Assembly (NCBI RefSeq): GCF_030409945.1
Contig: NZ_JAUFQV010000007.1
Span: 1-64,000 of the forward strand
Direction: 5' to 3'
Length of the DNA: 64,000 bases
Source: Vibrio tapetis subsp. quintayensis
GTDB taxonomy: Bacteria > Pseudomonadota > Gammaproteobacteria > Enterobacterales > Vibrionaceae
The notes beneath the pieces were generated by a model. It had not been told where the DNA came from. It worked only from the letters and a program-made list of their open reading frames with translations, and ran no database searches. Made by a program: the position numbers and the translations under genes. Below are positions 18,340-27,450 of this stretch, one piece after another (the first letter of the stretch is position 1; each line of letters begins with the position of its first letter).

Positions 18340-19576
18340 GCTTGCGTGGCGTAACTTATGGCGTAATAAAATGCGAACGAGCATCATGCTCGGCGCGATG
18401 GTGTTTGGCTTGCTTGGCGTATCGCTCATGATGGGTTTCATGACGGGATTGATTGATAGCATGTTAAAAAATGCGATCTCATGGCAAACGAGCCACGTTC
18501 AAGTGCATCAGCAAACTTACGTTGATAGTCCAGAAATCAATACCGTAATCCCGAATTCTGATGCGTTACTGGACTACCTTGAACATTCCGCTGATGTAGA
18601 GGCTTATTCAGGCAGAATGCTGGCCAATGGGATGGTCGCCTCAGCGCGAAGTACCAGAGGAGTGCGTATTAATGGCGTTGATTTGGTTCAAGAGCAAAAA
18701 ATCACACCGTTGTCGGCGCACATAGTCGAGGGTGAGTGGCTTTCAGTTGAAGGGCGCAACCCAGTTCTTGTTTCGCAAAAAATAGCAGAACGATTGCGGC
18801 TGCGTATCGGTTCTAAAGTCGTGCTAACTTTTTCTGATACCAATAATGACGTATCGGGTGCTGCATTTCGTGTTCGAGGTATCTTCAAAACACCGTCAAC
18901 CACCTTCGACGACGGCAATGTTTACGTTAGAAAAGGTGACTTAAGTAAGTTAGCAGGCATTTCTGGGGTTCATGAAATTGCGGTATTAGTTAATAACCAA
19001 TCAGTTGAGGGCGTTAAAGCCTTTCAACAGAAGCTACAAACCCATATTGGTGCAAGTTTTAATAAGCACACATCATCAACCATCAGTGTAAGAAATTGGC
19101 AACAAGTTCAGCCCTTACTTGCCAGTATGCAAGGTTCAATGAAAACCAGTAATCAGGTGATGTTAGCGATTTTTGTGATTGCAATGGGGTTTGGCATTAT
19201 CAATATCTTGTTGATGTCGGTGTTTGAGCGTACCCAAGAGTTTGGCGTATTGATGGCTGTAGGGATGCAGAAACACAAAATCTTTAGTTTAATCATGCTT
19301 GAGTCTGCTTTTTTAGGAGTGACAGGGGCGGCTCTTGGAGTTGTCAGTAGTTTTGTACTCATGACAATACTCGGTCACAGTGGCATCAATTTGACCATGA
19401 TGGCAGAAGCGCTAGGGAATTATGGCATGGATACTATGTTATACCCTTATGTTGCTGCGTCTGACTATCAAATGATATTTGTCACCGTGGTGTTGGCGAG
19501 TTTAGTTGCCGCTTTATATCCAGCTCGTCAAATATTGAAACAACACCCTGCGCAAGCCATGTCGGAGAAACATTGA
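18329..19576 (+). CDS. FtsX/LolC-like ABC transporter permease (second)
   Basis: The 415-residue paralogue of the preceding permease has the same architecture: WRNLWRNKMRTSIMLGAM at the start, a large periplasmic domain, then the terminal helices with VFERTQEFGVLMAVGM. Its start lies inside the end of the upstream gene and carries its own strong ribosome site (ggagg, 5 nt spacing). The two permeases share motifs but differ over most of their length, so they likely form a heterodimer, as LolC and LolE do, not a recent duplicate. Confidence 0.88.
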   Translation: MLIKLAWRNLWRNKMRTSIMLGAMVFGLLGVSLMMGFMTGLIDSMLKNAISWQTSHVQVHQQTYVDSPEINTVIPNSDALLDYLEHSADVEAYSGRMLANGMVASARSTRGVRINGVDLVQEQKITPLSAHIVEGEWLSVEGRNPVLVSQKIAERLRLRIGSKVVLTFSDTNNDVSGAAFRVRGIFKTPSTTFDDGNVYVRKGDLSKLAGISGVHEIAVLVNNQSVEGVKAFQQKLQTHIGASFNKHTSSTISVRNWQQVQPLLASMQGSMKTSNQVMLAIFVIAMGFGIINILLMSVFERTQEFGVLMAVGMQKHKIFSLIMLESAFLGVTGAALGVVSSFVLMTILGHSGINLTMMAEALGNYGMDTMLYPYVAASDYQMIFVTVVLASLVAALYPARQILKQHPAQAMSEKH

Positions 19577-19578
19577 TC

Positions 19579-20289
19579 ATGACAATTCGAATCAAAGCAC
19601 TACGAAAAACATACAATCAAGATACTGAGTTTCCTGTGCATGCCGTTCAAGATCTTGATTTAAGCATAGAGCAGGGCGAGTTTGTTGCAGTGATGGGGCC
19701 ATCGGGCTCGGGGAAAACCACGCTACTGAATATGCTTGGTGGCATAGATAAACCCACTTCTGGGAAAGTGTTCATTGACGATTGTGATATTTGCCAATTG
19801 TCAGAAAAGGAGTTGATAGGCTACAGACGAGACCATATCGGCTTTATCTTTCAAGATTACAGCCTACTACCTGTATTAACTGCTCTGGAAAACGTCGAGT
19901 TTGTCATGCAGCTTCAGGGCCACAGTGAAGCGCAATGTCGTGAGCGAGCGAGCAGTTTATTAGAGCAAGTTGGCTTAGGCGATCAGCAAAACAAAGTACC
20001 TTCAAAGCTGTCTGGTGGGCAGCAACAACGTGTCGCGGTGGCAAGAGCATTGGCACCAAAACCTCGCTTTGTGATGGCTGATGAACCAACGGCGAACTTA
20101 GATGCTAAAAGTACCTCAGAGCTGCTGGATATTATGCAACGGCTGAATGAGCAGGAGGGCACAACGTTTATCTTTTCTACTCACGATCCACGAGTCATCA
20201 AAAGAGCAAAACGAGTCATTGTTTTTGAAGATGGCCAACTCAAAGAAGATAAACTACAAGGTGAATCTAGCCGTTTGGAAGTTGAATGA
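19579..20289 (+). CDS. LolD/MacB-type ABC transporter ATPase
   Basis: The 236-residue ATPase carries Walker A GPSGSGKTT, signature [15 protein letters not shown], Walker B FVMADEPTANLD and H-loop STHDPRV. The sequence style (NMLGGIDKPTSG, YRRDHIGFIFQDYSLLP) is that of the LolD/MacB/FtsE mechanotransmission class, which drives conformational work in the periplasm without moving substrate through the membrane channel. A TTG two codons upstream (19573) overlaps the previous stop and is an alternative start; I prefer ATG 19579. It overlaps the next gene by 4 nt (ATGA). Confidence 0.9.
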   Translation: MTIRIKALRKTYNQDTEFPVHAVQDLDLSIEQGEFVAVMGPSGSGKTTLLNMLGGIDKPTSGKVFIDDCDICQLSEKELIGYRRDHIGFIFQDYSLLPVLTALENVEFVMQLQGHSEAQCRERASSLLEQVGLGDQQNKVPSKLSGGQQQRVAVARALAPKPRFVMADEPTANLDAKSTSELLDIMQRLNEQEGTTFIFSTHDPRVIKRAKRVIVFEDGQLKEDKLQGESSRLEVE

Positions 20290-21497
20290 AAGGGCGAATA
20301 AAAGTGCGCGTAAAATGGACTACAGCATGCTTTATTTGGTCTGTTATCAGCACTACACTCGTTGTGAACGTAGCGCTTGCGCAAATCCCGGGGTTAGTTC
20401 CTGAAAAAAACTGGGACCTAAATGGCTATGTTAAATACATGGCGACTTCGACGATGCCTGACAACTCGAGCAACTCGTTGGATCACCTAGTTCACCAGAG
20501 ATTTAACTACGAGTATCGTTTTCACTCCGATTTAAGGGTCAACCTAGGCATGAGAAACAGAGTGCTATGGGGAGATACGCCTAGTATGCCTGGTTATGGT
20601 GAACTTATCGGTCACGATCCTGGCTATCTAGATTTAACCAGTAATTGGCATGATAACGATGGTGTTATTGGTACCTCGCAGTTCGACAGAGCCTATATTC
20701 AGTGGCAAAACGAGGACTGGCAAAACCGCGTGGGACGCTTTCGAATTAACTGGGCTATGACGACTATTTGGAATCCGAACGACATTTTTAACTCATATTC
20801 AATATACGACTTTGATTATGAAGAGCGCAGCGGCAGCGATGCCATTGCAGTAAGCAGAAAACTGGGCTTTGCTAGCTCTGTTGACCTCGTTTACAGCCCG
20901 AGTGAAGATCAAGCACTAGACAGCTATGCTGCTCGGTATCTATTTAACCACGATGGTTGGGACTACCAAGCTATGGTTGGGAAGTCAGGCTTAGACCACG
21001 TTCTAGGGGCTGGTTTTGCTGGTGATGTTTCGGGGGCGGGAGTGAGAGGCGAGCTAAGTTGGTTTAATCCGACTCAAGATGAATGGCAATCGATGCCGCT
21101 TGAGCAAAGCACCATTGCGAGTTTAGAAGCCGACTATAGCTTTGGCGGCGCTCGAAACTGGATAGGCAGAATGGCGATGTTGTACATATCCAACCCGCAA
21201 ACCACAGACAGCGCAATTAAGTACTTAAACCTACCACTTACCGCACGAACCTTAAGTTTCACCAAACACACCATGTATGCGGATCTTGGCTTTGATATTT
21301 CCCCTTTAAGTCGAATTACATTCTCATCGATTTACTATCAAGATGGCTCTGTGTATCTCAGTGTAAATAGCAGTTATTCTCTGTCGAATAATGTTCAGTT
21401 GTTGGCGGTTGCACAACGATTTGATGGTGCCCCGGAAAGCTTGTTTAGCGAAAGCGCGAGTACCTTGGTGTTTGGTCAAATCAAGTGGAGCTTCTAG
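20286..21497 (+). CDS. Outer-membrane beta-barrel protein of the LolA/ABC operon
   Basis: The 403-residue product has a signal peptide (cut likely after VALA, before QIPGLVP) and alternating hydrophobic strands rich in Tyr, Trp and Asn. It ends in a C-terminal phenylalanine (QIKWSF), the recognition signal for BAM-mediated insertion. Phrases such as FDRAYIQWQNEDWQNRVGRFRINW resemble porin-like barrels of the DUF1302 type, though I cannot assign the family firmly. The ATG overlaps the ATPase stop by 4 nt, so the barrel is made with the transporter and may be its outer-membrane exit or acceptor. No transcription terminator is obvious after it. Confidence 0.75.
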   Translation: MKGRIKVRVKWTTACFIWSVISTTLVVNVALAQIPGLVPEKNWDLNGYVKYMATSTMPDNSSNSLDHLVHQRFNYEYRFHSDLRVNLGMRNRVLWGDTPSMPGYGELIGHDPGYLDLTSNWHDNDGVIGTSQFDRAYIQWQNEDWQNRVGRFRINWAMTTIWNPNDIFNSYSIYDFDYEERSGSDAIAVSRKLGFASSVDLVYSPSEDQALDSYAARYLFNHDGWDYQAMVGKSGLDHVLGAGFAGDVSGAGVRGELSWFNPTQDEWQSMPLEQSTIASLEADYSFGGARNWIGRMAMLYISNPQTTDSAIKYLNLPLTARTLSFTKHTMYADLGFDISPLSRITFSSIYYQDGSVYLSVNSSYSLSNNVQLLAVAQRFDGAPESLFSESASTLVFGQIKWSF

Positions 21498-21982
21498 TTG
21501 AACGCTAAAATATATAGCTGGGACGAGTATTTATGGAAGAACTAATTATCTAATCTATAGTTCTATCAATTTGCGCGAAGTATATGATTATTAACGATAT
21601 GCATAAAATGGAAGTGAACTCGCTGTTTTAGACGAAAATTCGGTTTGTTTCCCTCAACATCATGAAAAATATGACAAAAAGAGAATTATTTTTCAATTAC
21701 GTTGCTTTGGGGTAATCGACTGGTATGTGGTTTGTTTTTAGGGTTAAATTCTATAGCATGTCTTGATGCCAGCAAATTCCGTTGATTATCTGTGTTTTTA
21801 TTGATTGAACTATCACCAAAGTTGAGTGGAGCCGATCAAGAAATTTAGAAAAAAATTAGCCAAAATCATGAGGTTGGCTTACACTTTTCAACATGAAGTC
21901 AATTTTAAGTTGTTTGACTCTTCATATTGCTTTGGCGCTACTGATTGGTAGCTAAGTTTAACACAGCTTTGAGGAAAGTTTT
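21498..21982. other. Intergenic region upstream of ihfA
   Basis: No gene longer than about 10 codons is visible in 485 bases. The region is AT-rich. A near match to the IHF consensus (gatcaagaaattt, 21834-21846) could support the autoregulation known for ihfA in enterobacteria. ttgact at 21914 may be a -35 box, but no good -10 follows. ihfA itself has a good ribosome site (gaggaaa). Confidence 0.35.
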
Positions 21983-22279
21983 ATGGCGCTCACCAAGGCC
22001 GATCTGGCTGAGAACCTGTTTGAAAAGCTCGGATATAGTAAACGGGATGCCAAGGACACGGTTGAAGTCTTTTTCGAAGAAGTTCGAAAGGCACTCGAAA
22101 ACGGCGAGCAGGTGAAATTATCAGGATTTGGTAATTTTGACCTTCGCGACAAGAATGAAAGACCAGGCCGTAATCCGAAAACCGGTGAAGACATTCCAAT
22201 CACCGCACGACGAGTCGTTACATTCCGTCCTGGGCAGAAGTTAAAAGCTCGCGTCGAGAGTATCGAAGTCGAGAAGTAG
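21983..22279 (+). CDS. ihfA: Integration host factor alpha subunit
   Basis: The 98-residue DNA-bending protein heterodimerises with IhfB. Features seen are the start [20 protein letters not shown], the dimer core [12 protein letters not shown], and the beta-arm with the DNA-intercalating proline region [14 protein letters not shown]. In most gammaproteobacteria ihfA directly follows pheT; here it stands alone with its own leader, and pheST lies about 34 kb downstream. Its neighbour relV matches the V. cholerae arrangement as I recall it. Confidence 0.97.
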   Translation: MALTKADLAENLFEKLGYSKRDAKDTVEVFFEEVRKALENGEQVKLSGFGNFDLRDKNERPGRNPKTGEDIPITARRVVTFRPGQKLKARVESIEVEK

Positions 22280-22295
22280 CCCTAATAGTGAAAAC

Positions 22296-22325
22296 AAAGA
22301 CCACGCCAATATGCGTGGTCTTTTT
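22296..22325 (+). terminator. Intrinsic terminator after ihfA
   Basis: An 11-bp perfect stem (aaagaccacgc/gcgtggtcttt) with a 6-nt loop ends in a run of Ts, 16 nt after the ihfA stop. Confidence 0.88.
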
Positions 22326-22339
22326 GTATTCTTTAGTGA

Positions 22340-22353
22340 AAGGCTAAAGGCTG
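22340..22353. repeat. Two AAGGCT heptads
   Basis: aaggcta followed by aaggctg just past the ihfA terminator matches the unit of the 12-copy array at 7299. It is probably a minimal or eroded member of the same repeat family. Confidence 0.45.
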
Positions 22354-22409
22354 ATAACTAGCTAAGCACAAGTATTGTCGGCCTTGAATAAACATCAAGG
22401 CCGACTCTG

Positions 22410-23189
22410 TTAAGCAGCTGTCGCCTGTGGGGAAATATAAGGTTGCCAAGCTTGATGATATAGGTCGAATGCTTGGTTTCTTAGTTGGGCAATTTTACCC
22501 GTTTCAAACTCATTAAGAGAGCGGTCTTGAGCAACAGCCGTTCTTTCTATCCCTTGAATCACTTTGTAAATGTCATGTTCTGGGCCGCTTTTCACATCAG
22601 CAATGGCTCTTAAATGCAATTGAACTTCAACCATCAGTTTAGTTTTTGGTAGTTCAACGACGACATTCAAATCACGATACCCTGATTTATTCGGCGTTTT
22701 AAATCTATTTTTTGCTTTAACAACCGTCGCTTCACGCGTTAGGGTCTCGTACGCCGCCATTAACCCCTCAACGTCATCGGCAATGATTGTTGCACGAGCC
22801 AGGTCGGTGATCTTATTGGTGTTGCCATTAAGTTCGAGTTCAATTTTTTGCTTGGCTCTGTCTGCTGATTTTATGCCTGAGAAAAATGCTTGAGTGCCAC
22901 TCAACATCGCCGTACTTTTGCACAAAGACTCTAATTCGAATTGTGCTTGGTGTGCTTTTGAGTAAAGCACGTCGAAGTCGGTATACGGCTGAATAGGATC
23001 GCTATTGAATGATTCAATGGCATAGAGGCCACTCAAGCTGTATTTGAATGAGCGAGAGCTGATTTGATTTTGCGAGGTGTTAGAGGTACGACCGTCTGTT
23101 AGGTTGACAGCATTCAACGGCATAGCAGCTAATGGTGCACGGCTTAAAAGCAGCAGCATTAGTGCAGTCGTTCTTAAAAATAGGTTCAT
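22410..23189 (-). CDS. relV: Small alarmone synthetase RelV
   Basis: The 259-residue protein holds a RelA/SpoT-type (p)ppGpp synthetase domain without a hydrolase or regulatory domains. K107 (FSGIK), D129 and R132 (ITDLAR), L150 and E188 (VEVQLHL) fall at the positions I recall being essential in V. cholerae RelV, and GYRDLNVVVEL is the guanosine-binding strand. The N-terminus (LRTTALMLLLLSRAPLAAMP) looks like a cleavable signal peptide, which is odd for an enzyme that needs cytoplasmic ATP and GDP/GTP. The start has a strong Shine-Dalgarno (aaggag). Position next to ihfA supports orthology. Confidence 0.93.
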   Translation of the reverse strand: MNLFLRTTALMLLLLSRAPLAAMPLNAVNLTDGRTSNTSQNQISSRSFKYSLSGLYAIESFNSDPIQPYTDFDVLYSKAHQAQFELESLCKSTAMLSGTQAFFSGIKSADRAKQKIELELNGNTNKITDLARATIIADDVEGLMAAYETLTREATVVKAKNRFKTPNKSGYRDLNVVVELPKTKLMVEVQLHLRAIADVKSGPEHDIYKVIQGIERTAVAQDRSLNEFETGKIAQLRNQAFDLYHQAWQPYISPQATAA

Positions 23190-23489
23190 TCACACTCCTT
23201 AAGGACCCAGTCAAATAGGGTGTACTAATAAGGTTACTTTGTCTCTCAAACAGCGTGCGGCCAGTTTTTCACTGACGTACTTACTATATGGGGACAGCGT
23301 ACCTAAATACAACCCTAATAACGTGATTAAGACCACACAGTAATAGCGCTGGTTCATTACAAGCGTATGAATTGACATTCAATTTACAAACCACTTACCT
23401 AGTAAGCACGAGTGCATGATGGTGTTTTACTTTATTAACTAACGTACATTCGGTATTCTCGTTACATAATTTGTAGATGAGTAAAGCAA
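23190..23489. other. Divergent promoter region, relV and tpm
   Basis: No gene is visible. The 300 bases must carry promoters for relV (minus) and tpm (plus). ttgaca at about 23371-23376 with ttacct 17 bases on is a possible plus-strand promoter with a weak -10. I see no recognisable operator. Confidence 0.35.
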
Positions 23490-24146
23490 ATGCAAGATCA
23501 AGAGCTGTGGCATAACAAATGGGCGTCCAATCAAATAGGTTTTCATCTAGATGATGTAAACCCTCTGCTCATCAAATACTGGCCTCAACTGTCGCCAAGC
23601 CGTGAAAAGAATGTACTGGTGCCGCTTTGTGGCAAATCTGAAGATTTAGTATGGCTTGCCCAAAAGCATGATGAAGTTCATGGTGTGGAACTGAGTGATA
23701 TTGCTGTTCGTTCCTTTTTTTCAGAGCATCTTTATACACCGCTGGTTACCCCGCTAGATAATCACCATACTCTCTATCAATTCGATGAGCTATCACTCTA
23801 TGTTGGCGACTTCTTCAGCGCGCCATTACAACCGGTAGAACTTGTTTATGACCGAGCGGCACTAATAGCTCTTCCAGCAGGAATTCGACCTATCTATGCT
23901 GAACGTATTCGTGGTTTACTCAAAACGAACGGCAGAATGTTGCTGGTGACGCTGGATTACCCACAAGAAGAGATGTCCGGCCCCCCATTTAGTGTTCCTG
24001 AGCAAGAAGTTCGCGAGCTGTTTTCTGGCATGAAGCTCACTAAACTGTATCGTGACGATGCCGATGAAACGCATCCAAGAATCAAAAAAGGGCTGTCTCG
24101 TTTTGCAGAAGAAGTGTGGTTGATTGAAGATAGGGATGAGATTTAA
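23490..24146 (+). CDS. tpm: Thiopurine S-methyltransferase
   Basis: The 218-residue cytoplasmic SAM-dependent enzyme methylates thiopurines; in bacteria the family is also linked to tellurite and selenite methylation. Recognisable motifs are [13 protein letters not shown] at the N-terminus, [16 protein letters not shown] for SAM binding, [11 protein letters not shown], and [10 protein letters not shown]. Length and motif order match bacterial Tpm throughout. It stands alone, followed by a heptad array and a terminator. Confidence 0.95.
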   Translation: MQDQELWHNKWASNQIGFHLDDVNPLLIKYWPQLSPSREKNVLVPLCGKSEDLVWLAQKHDEVHGVELSDIAVRSFFSEHLYTPLVTPLDNHHTLYQFDELSLYVGDFFSAPLQPVELVYDRAALIALPAGIRPIYAERIRGLLKTNGRMLLVTLDYPQEEMSGPPFSVPEQEVRELFSGMKLTKLYRDDADETHPRIKKGLSRFAEEVWLIEDRDEI

Positions 24147-24187
24147 GGCAACAGGCAACAGGCAACAGGCCACGGGCGTTAGGCGTT
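24146..24187. repeat. Heptanucleotide repeat, 3 perfect plus 3 degenerate units
   Basis: aggcaac repeats three times exactly, then aggccac, gggcgtt and aggcgtt keep the 7-base register for 42 bp. The array begins with the last base of the tpm stop codon. The unit is related to acaggct (5865) and aaggcta (7299). Confidence 0.75.
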
Positions 24188-24215
24188 CAAGAATATGGAA
24201 AGAGAATAAAAACGA

Positions 24216-24247
24216 AGAGCCAACGATTGAGTCGTTGGCTCTTTTTG
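24216..24247. terminator. Terminator between convergent tpm and purT
   Basis: An 11-bp perfect stem (agagccaacga/tcgttggctct) with a 5-nt loop is followed by five Ts. It lies between the ends of the two convergent genes and probably serves both. Confidence 0.85.
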
Positions 24248-24260
24248 TTTAAGTTAGTGT

Positions 24261-25454
24261 TTAGTAACGCACAGTGACTTTCGCAGCATTTTCGACAGCA
24301 TCTTCAACGGCTGTTTCAATTGAGTCACGGCGAGTCAGTGTGACTCCTAAGCGGCGGCGTCCGTCGATTTCAGGTTTGCCAAACAAGCGAACTTGGGTTT
24401 GCGGTGCGCTAAGTGCGTCTCTAACACCGTCAAAACGAATATTCGTCGACGTGCCTTGACCAAGAATTACGGCAGATGCGCTAGGCCCGTATTGAGTAAT
24501 ACTGTTAATTGGCATGCCTGTAAATGCTCTCACGTGCAGTGCGAATTCTGACATTTCTTGAGATATAAGTGTGACCATGCCTGTATCGTGTGGGCGAGGA
24601 GACACTTCGTTAAAGATCACGTCGTTGCCCTTAATGAACAACTCAACGCCAAATATGCCATAGCCACCTAAAGCATTAACGACCTTTTCTGCCGCTCGTT
24701 GGGCATTTTCAAGGGCCGTATGGCTCATTACCTGTGGCTGCCATGACTCACGATAATCACCGTCTTCTTGGCGGTGACCGATTGGTGCACAGAAGTGAAC
24801 ACCGTCAACAGCACGTACCGTCAATAGAGTAATTTCGTAATCGAAGTCGATGAAGCCCTCAACAATAACGCGACCAGCCCCAGCTCGGCCACCGTCTTGA
24901 GCATAGTCCCATGCTTGTTGAATATCATCAGCGTGTTTAATGACGCTTTGCCCTTTACCTGATGAACTCATTACAGGTTTTACAACGCAAGGGATGCCAA
25001 CAAACTCAATCGCTTGTTTAAAGTCTTCCAGGCTGTCGGCGAATCGGTAGCGAGATGTCGGGATCTCGAGTTCCTCTGCTGCTAAGCGGCGGATGCCTTC
25101 GCGATTCATCGTTAGCTTCGTTGCGTGGGCGGTTGGCACAACATTCAGGCCTTTTGCTTCAAGTGCAACAAGCGTGTCTGTCGCAATGGCTTCAATTTCA
25201 GGCACAACGTAGTCTGGTTGTTCTTTTTCAATGAGGGTTGTTAGGGCTTCGCCATCCAGCATATCAAGCACATACGAACGATGAGCAACTTGCATTGCTG
25301 GTGCGTTTTCGTAACGGTCAGCGGCGATGACTTCAAGGCCTAAACGTTGGCATTCGATAGCCACTTCTTTACCAAGCTCACCAGAACCCAGTAACAAAAC
25401 TCGAGTAGCATCTTTAGCTAAAGCCGTACCAATACTTTTTGGAGAAACAGACAT
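24261..25454 (-). CDS. purT: Formate-dependent GAR transformylase PurT
   Basis: The 397-residue ATP-grasp enzyme makes formyl-GAR from GAR, formate and ATP in de novo purine synthesis, bypassing folate-dependent PurN. Seen are the N-terminal Rossmann stretch [19 protein letters not shown], the ATP-grasp segment [16 protein letters not shown] and the metal-binding region [17 protein letters not shown] PurR-like operator lies 56 bp upstream of the start. Confidence 0.96.
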   Translation of the reverse strand: MSVSPKSIGTALAKDATRVLLLGSGELGKEVAIECQRLGLEVIAADRYENAPAMQVAHRSYVLDMLDGEALTTLIEKEQPDYVVPEIEAIATDTLVALEAKGLNVVPTAHATKLTMNREGIRRLAAEELEIPTSRYRFADSLEDFKQAIEFVGIPCVVKPVMSSSGKGQSVIKHADDIQQAWDYAQDGGRAGAGRVIVEGFIDFDYEITLLTVRAVDGVHFCAPIGHRQEDGDYRESWQPQVMSHTALENAQRAAEKVVNALGGYGIFGVELFIKGNDVIFNEVSPRPHDTGMVTLISQEMSEFALHVRAFTGMPINSITQYGPSASAVILGQGTSTNIRFDGVRDALSAPQTQVRLFGKPEIDGRRRLGVTLTRRDSIETAVEDAVENAAKVTVRY

Positions 25455-25509
25455 GTTGAACCCTATTCATTTTGTGAGTTGCTGCGGATCATACTGAAAA
25501 ATGATCAAT

Positions 25510-25525
25510 ACGCAATCGTTTGCCA
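25510..25525. promoter_or_regulatory. PurR-type operator upstream of purT
   Basis: acgcaatcgtttgcca differs at three positions from the PurR consensus acgcaaacgtttgcgt. Its position in the purT promoter region fits purine repression, as in E. coli. The match is by eye. Confidence 0.65.
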
Positions 25526-25643
25526 TAAGATAGATACAAAATAATTGTAATCAAATTTCTGGTTGTTTAGCTTTTGAACAATTCAGCAACAAGTGGGGTT
25601 GTTTGGAAAGGAGATTGATTAGGCGCTAGGTCATTTTTTACAT

Positions 25644-25667
25644 TAAAGGCCCTAAAAAGGGCCCTTA
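25644..25667 (-). terminator. Hairpin after cdd
   Basis: taaaggccct and agggccctta form a 10-bp stem with one mismatch around a 4-nt loop. On the minus strand it is followed by only a short T-run (ttt). It lies 30 nt past the cdd stop and probably separates cdd from purT. Confidence 0.5.
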
Positions 25668-25697
25668 GTTGTCGGTGTTTTTTATTGAAATAGGGTA

Positions 25698-26585
25698 TTA
25701 GTAGGCGATGTATTCTACTGGCACATCGGGACTGATCGCTTCCATTGTCCCCTGAGTATCAATTAAATGACTCATTGAGCTTTCAAGCATTTCTACCAAC
25801 GCGACAGATTCAATATCGGCAAATGTTTTACCGGTTAATAGCACTTGAACCAGTGCTACTTGCAGAGGTGGCAAACTAGGGTTGAACGCCGCGTTTTCAG
25901 CATAACTACCTCTAACAATCACGCCGTCAGTGGTACGAATGGCAACACCACTATGGTTCTTCGTATAAGGTGAATGACTCATATTTAGAGCGTGAACGGC
26001 TTGCTGTATGAGTTCGTCGCTGCTGTCGCTCGTAACGCCTTTATCAACTTTTGTCATAAGGCCTTCGGTAACACCAAGATCTGCTGGACCGAATGAGTCT
26101 GGCAAGTAGGTATGTAAAGACAGTGCTTCTCGCTCAGGCAATTGAATCATGAGGTCTTTTGCGGTTGTCAGTTCATTCATGAATTGTCGACAGTGGCCAC
26201 ACGGACTAAAGTTAACAGTAACATCAATAAGCCCTTCTTCACCTTTCATCCAAGCATGGCTAATTGCGGCTTGTTCTGCATGTACAGTTTGACCAAGTTG
26301 AACACCAGACATCTCGACGTTAGCGCCAAAATACAAACGACCAGAAAGCCCACGAGCAATAGCGCCAACATAAAATTCAGATAGAGGAACATGGGCATAA
26401 GTCGCCGCTAATGGAAGTAGGGCGAGTCGCAACTCTTGATCGGTTAGGCCTGAAGCATCTAACAAAGACTGAAACTGTGACTTAGAAATTGTCGCGTCAT
26501 AATGTTCTTCATTGAGAATGGCTTTAAGAGTGCTAGCAATGCTGTCTGGCATCTTGATGAGTACTTGTTCAATACGCTCGTTCAT
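25698..26585 (-). CDS. cdd: Cytidine deaminase
   Basis: The 295-residue enzyme is the long, homodimeric bacterial type. It deaminates cytidine and deoxycytidine to uridines in pyrimidine salvage. The zinc site is visible as [11 protein letters not shown] (His and catalytic Glu) and PCGHCRQF (two Cys). The second half is the degenerate domain, with NPSLPPLQ. It follows yohJ and yohK on the same strand, as in E. coli. A CRP-like site lies about 145 bp upstream, in keeping with CRP/CytR control of cdd in enterobacteria. Confidence 0.96.
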   Translation of the reverse strand: MNERIEQVLIKMPDSIASTLKAILNEEHYDATISKSQFQSLLDASGLTDQELRLALLPLAATYAHVPLSEFYVGAIARGLSGRLYFGANVEMSGVQLGQTVHAEQAAISHAWMKGEEGLIDVTVNFSPCGHCRQFMNELTTAKDLMIQLPEREALSLHTYLPDSFGPADLGVTEGLMTKVDKGVTSDSSDELIQQAVHALNMSHSPYTKNHSGVAIRTTDGVIVRGSYAENAAFNPSLPPLQVALVQVLLTGKTFADIESVALVEMLESSMSHLIDTQGTMEAISPDVPVEYIAY

Positions 26586-26704
26586 ACGTGATCCTTTTAT
26601 GTTATGAACATCATTCTAGGTCAAACAGAAACATTAACAGTGACACCTGTCGCAGTTGTAAATGTAACGACAATGTTCGTTGCATGAATTGAGAGGGGTC
26701 ACAC

Positions 26705-26749
26705 ATGTAATTGATTACATCTAAAAAATATGAGATCTACGTCAACCTT
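26705..26749. promoter_or_regulatory. cdd control region with CRP-like site and palindrome
   Basis: tgaga-tctacg-tcaac within 26728-26749 is an imperfect CRP match (consensus tgtga-N6-tcaca). atgtaat-tg-attacat (26705-26720) is a perfect dyad around a 2-base centre. Closer to cdd, gttgcat at 26679-26685 resembles a CytR half-site (gttgcatt). Taken together this suggests nucleoside control, but each match alone is weak. Confidence 0.35.
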
Positions 26750-26771
26750 GTTTGAAGCGTACAGAAGTCAC

Positions 26772-27449
26772 TCAGTGGCTTAGCCAAACGACCAATGAGA
26801 AAAATGCCGGAGCCAAGATAGAGGTGATGACACCGCATAGCACCAGTGCCAAGCTACTGAACGCCGCATCTCTAGGGTCTTTTTCAATACAAGTGGATGT
26901 ACCCAGTGCATGAGAAACCGTACCCATGGTTAACCCTTTGGCGATTGGATGTGTAATACCCACTAAATTGTAGATAGGATAAGCAAATACTGCCCCAAAT
27001 AATCCAACAATAAGAACAAATATTGCGGCAATTGCCGGCTCACCACCCAAGTTACTGGAAACTTCCATCGCTATAGGAGTAGTAACCGACTTACCAAGTA
27101 AGCTGGCTATCAGAGTTAAGTCTGTGTTTAGGTAAATAGCGATGAGTGATGACGTCAGCATAGACATAATACTGCCAACGCTACAAGCCAACAGGATGAT
27201 CTTCCAGCGGGTCCGGATTTCGGGCAACTGCGAGTATAAAGGGTACGCTAAAGCCACAACGGCAGGTTGCAACAAATAGCTCAATGAGTCTGCTTCTGCG
27301 TAATAGGTAGGAAAATCAATATCGAGTAACAATAGCGCGCAAATGATGATAGTGACGCTGATCACCAGAGGGTTCATTATCGGATTTTTCAGTTTCTGAC
27401 TGACTGCCCGAGCAAAAAAGAAAACAGCGATGGTGATAACAAGCCACAT
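26772..27449 (-). CDS. yohK: LrgB/YohK family membrane protein
   Basis: The 225-residue inner-membrane protein has about six to seven hydrophobic segments. Family signatures are KSVTTPIAMEVSSNLGG and GTVSHALGTS. LrgB-like proteins act with LrgA in holin-like control of murein hydrolases or in pyruvate and glycolate export, depending on organism; the function here is inferred only as an LrgAB-type pair. One base separates it from yohJ. Confidence 0.92.
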   Translation of the reverse strand: MWLVITIAVFFFARAVSQKLKNPIMNPLVISVTIIICALLLLDIDFPTYYAEADSLSYLLQPAVVALAYPLYSQLPEIRTRWKIILLACSVGSIMSMLTSSLIAIYLNTDLTLIASLLGKSVTTPIAMEVSSNLGGEPAIAAIFVLIVGLFGAVFAYPIYNLVGITHPIAKGLTMGTVSHALGTSTCIEKDPRDAAFSSLALVLCGVITSILAPAFFSLVVWLSH

Positions 27450-27450
27450 A

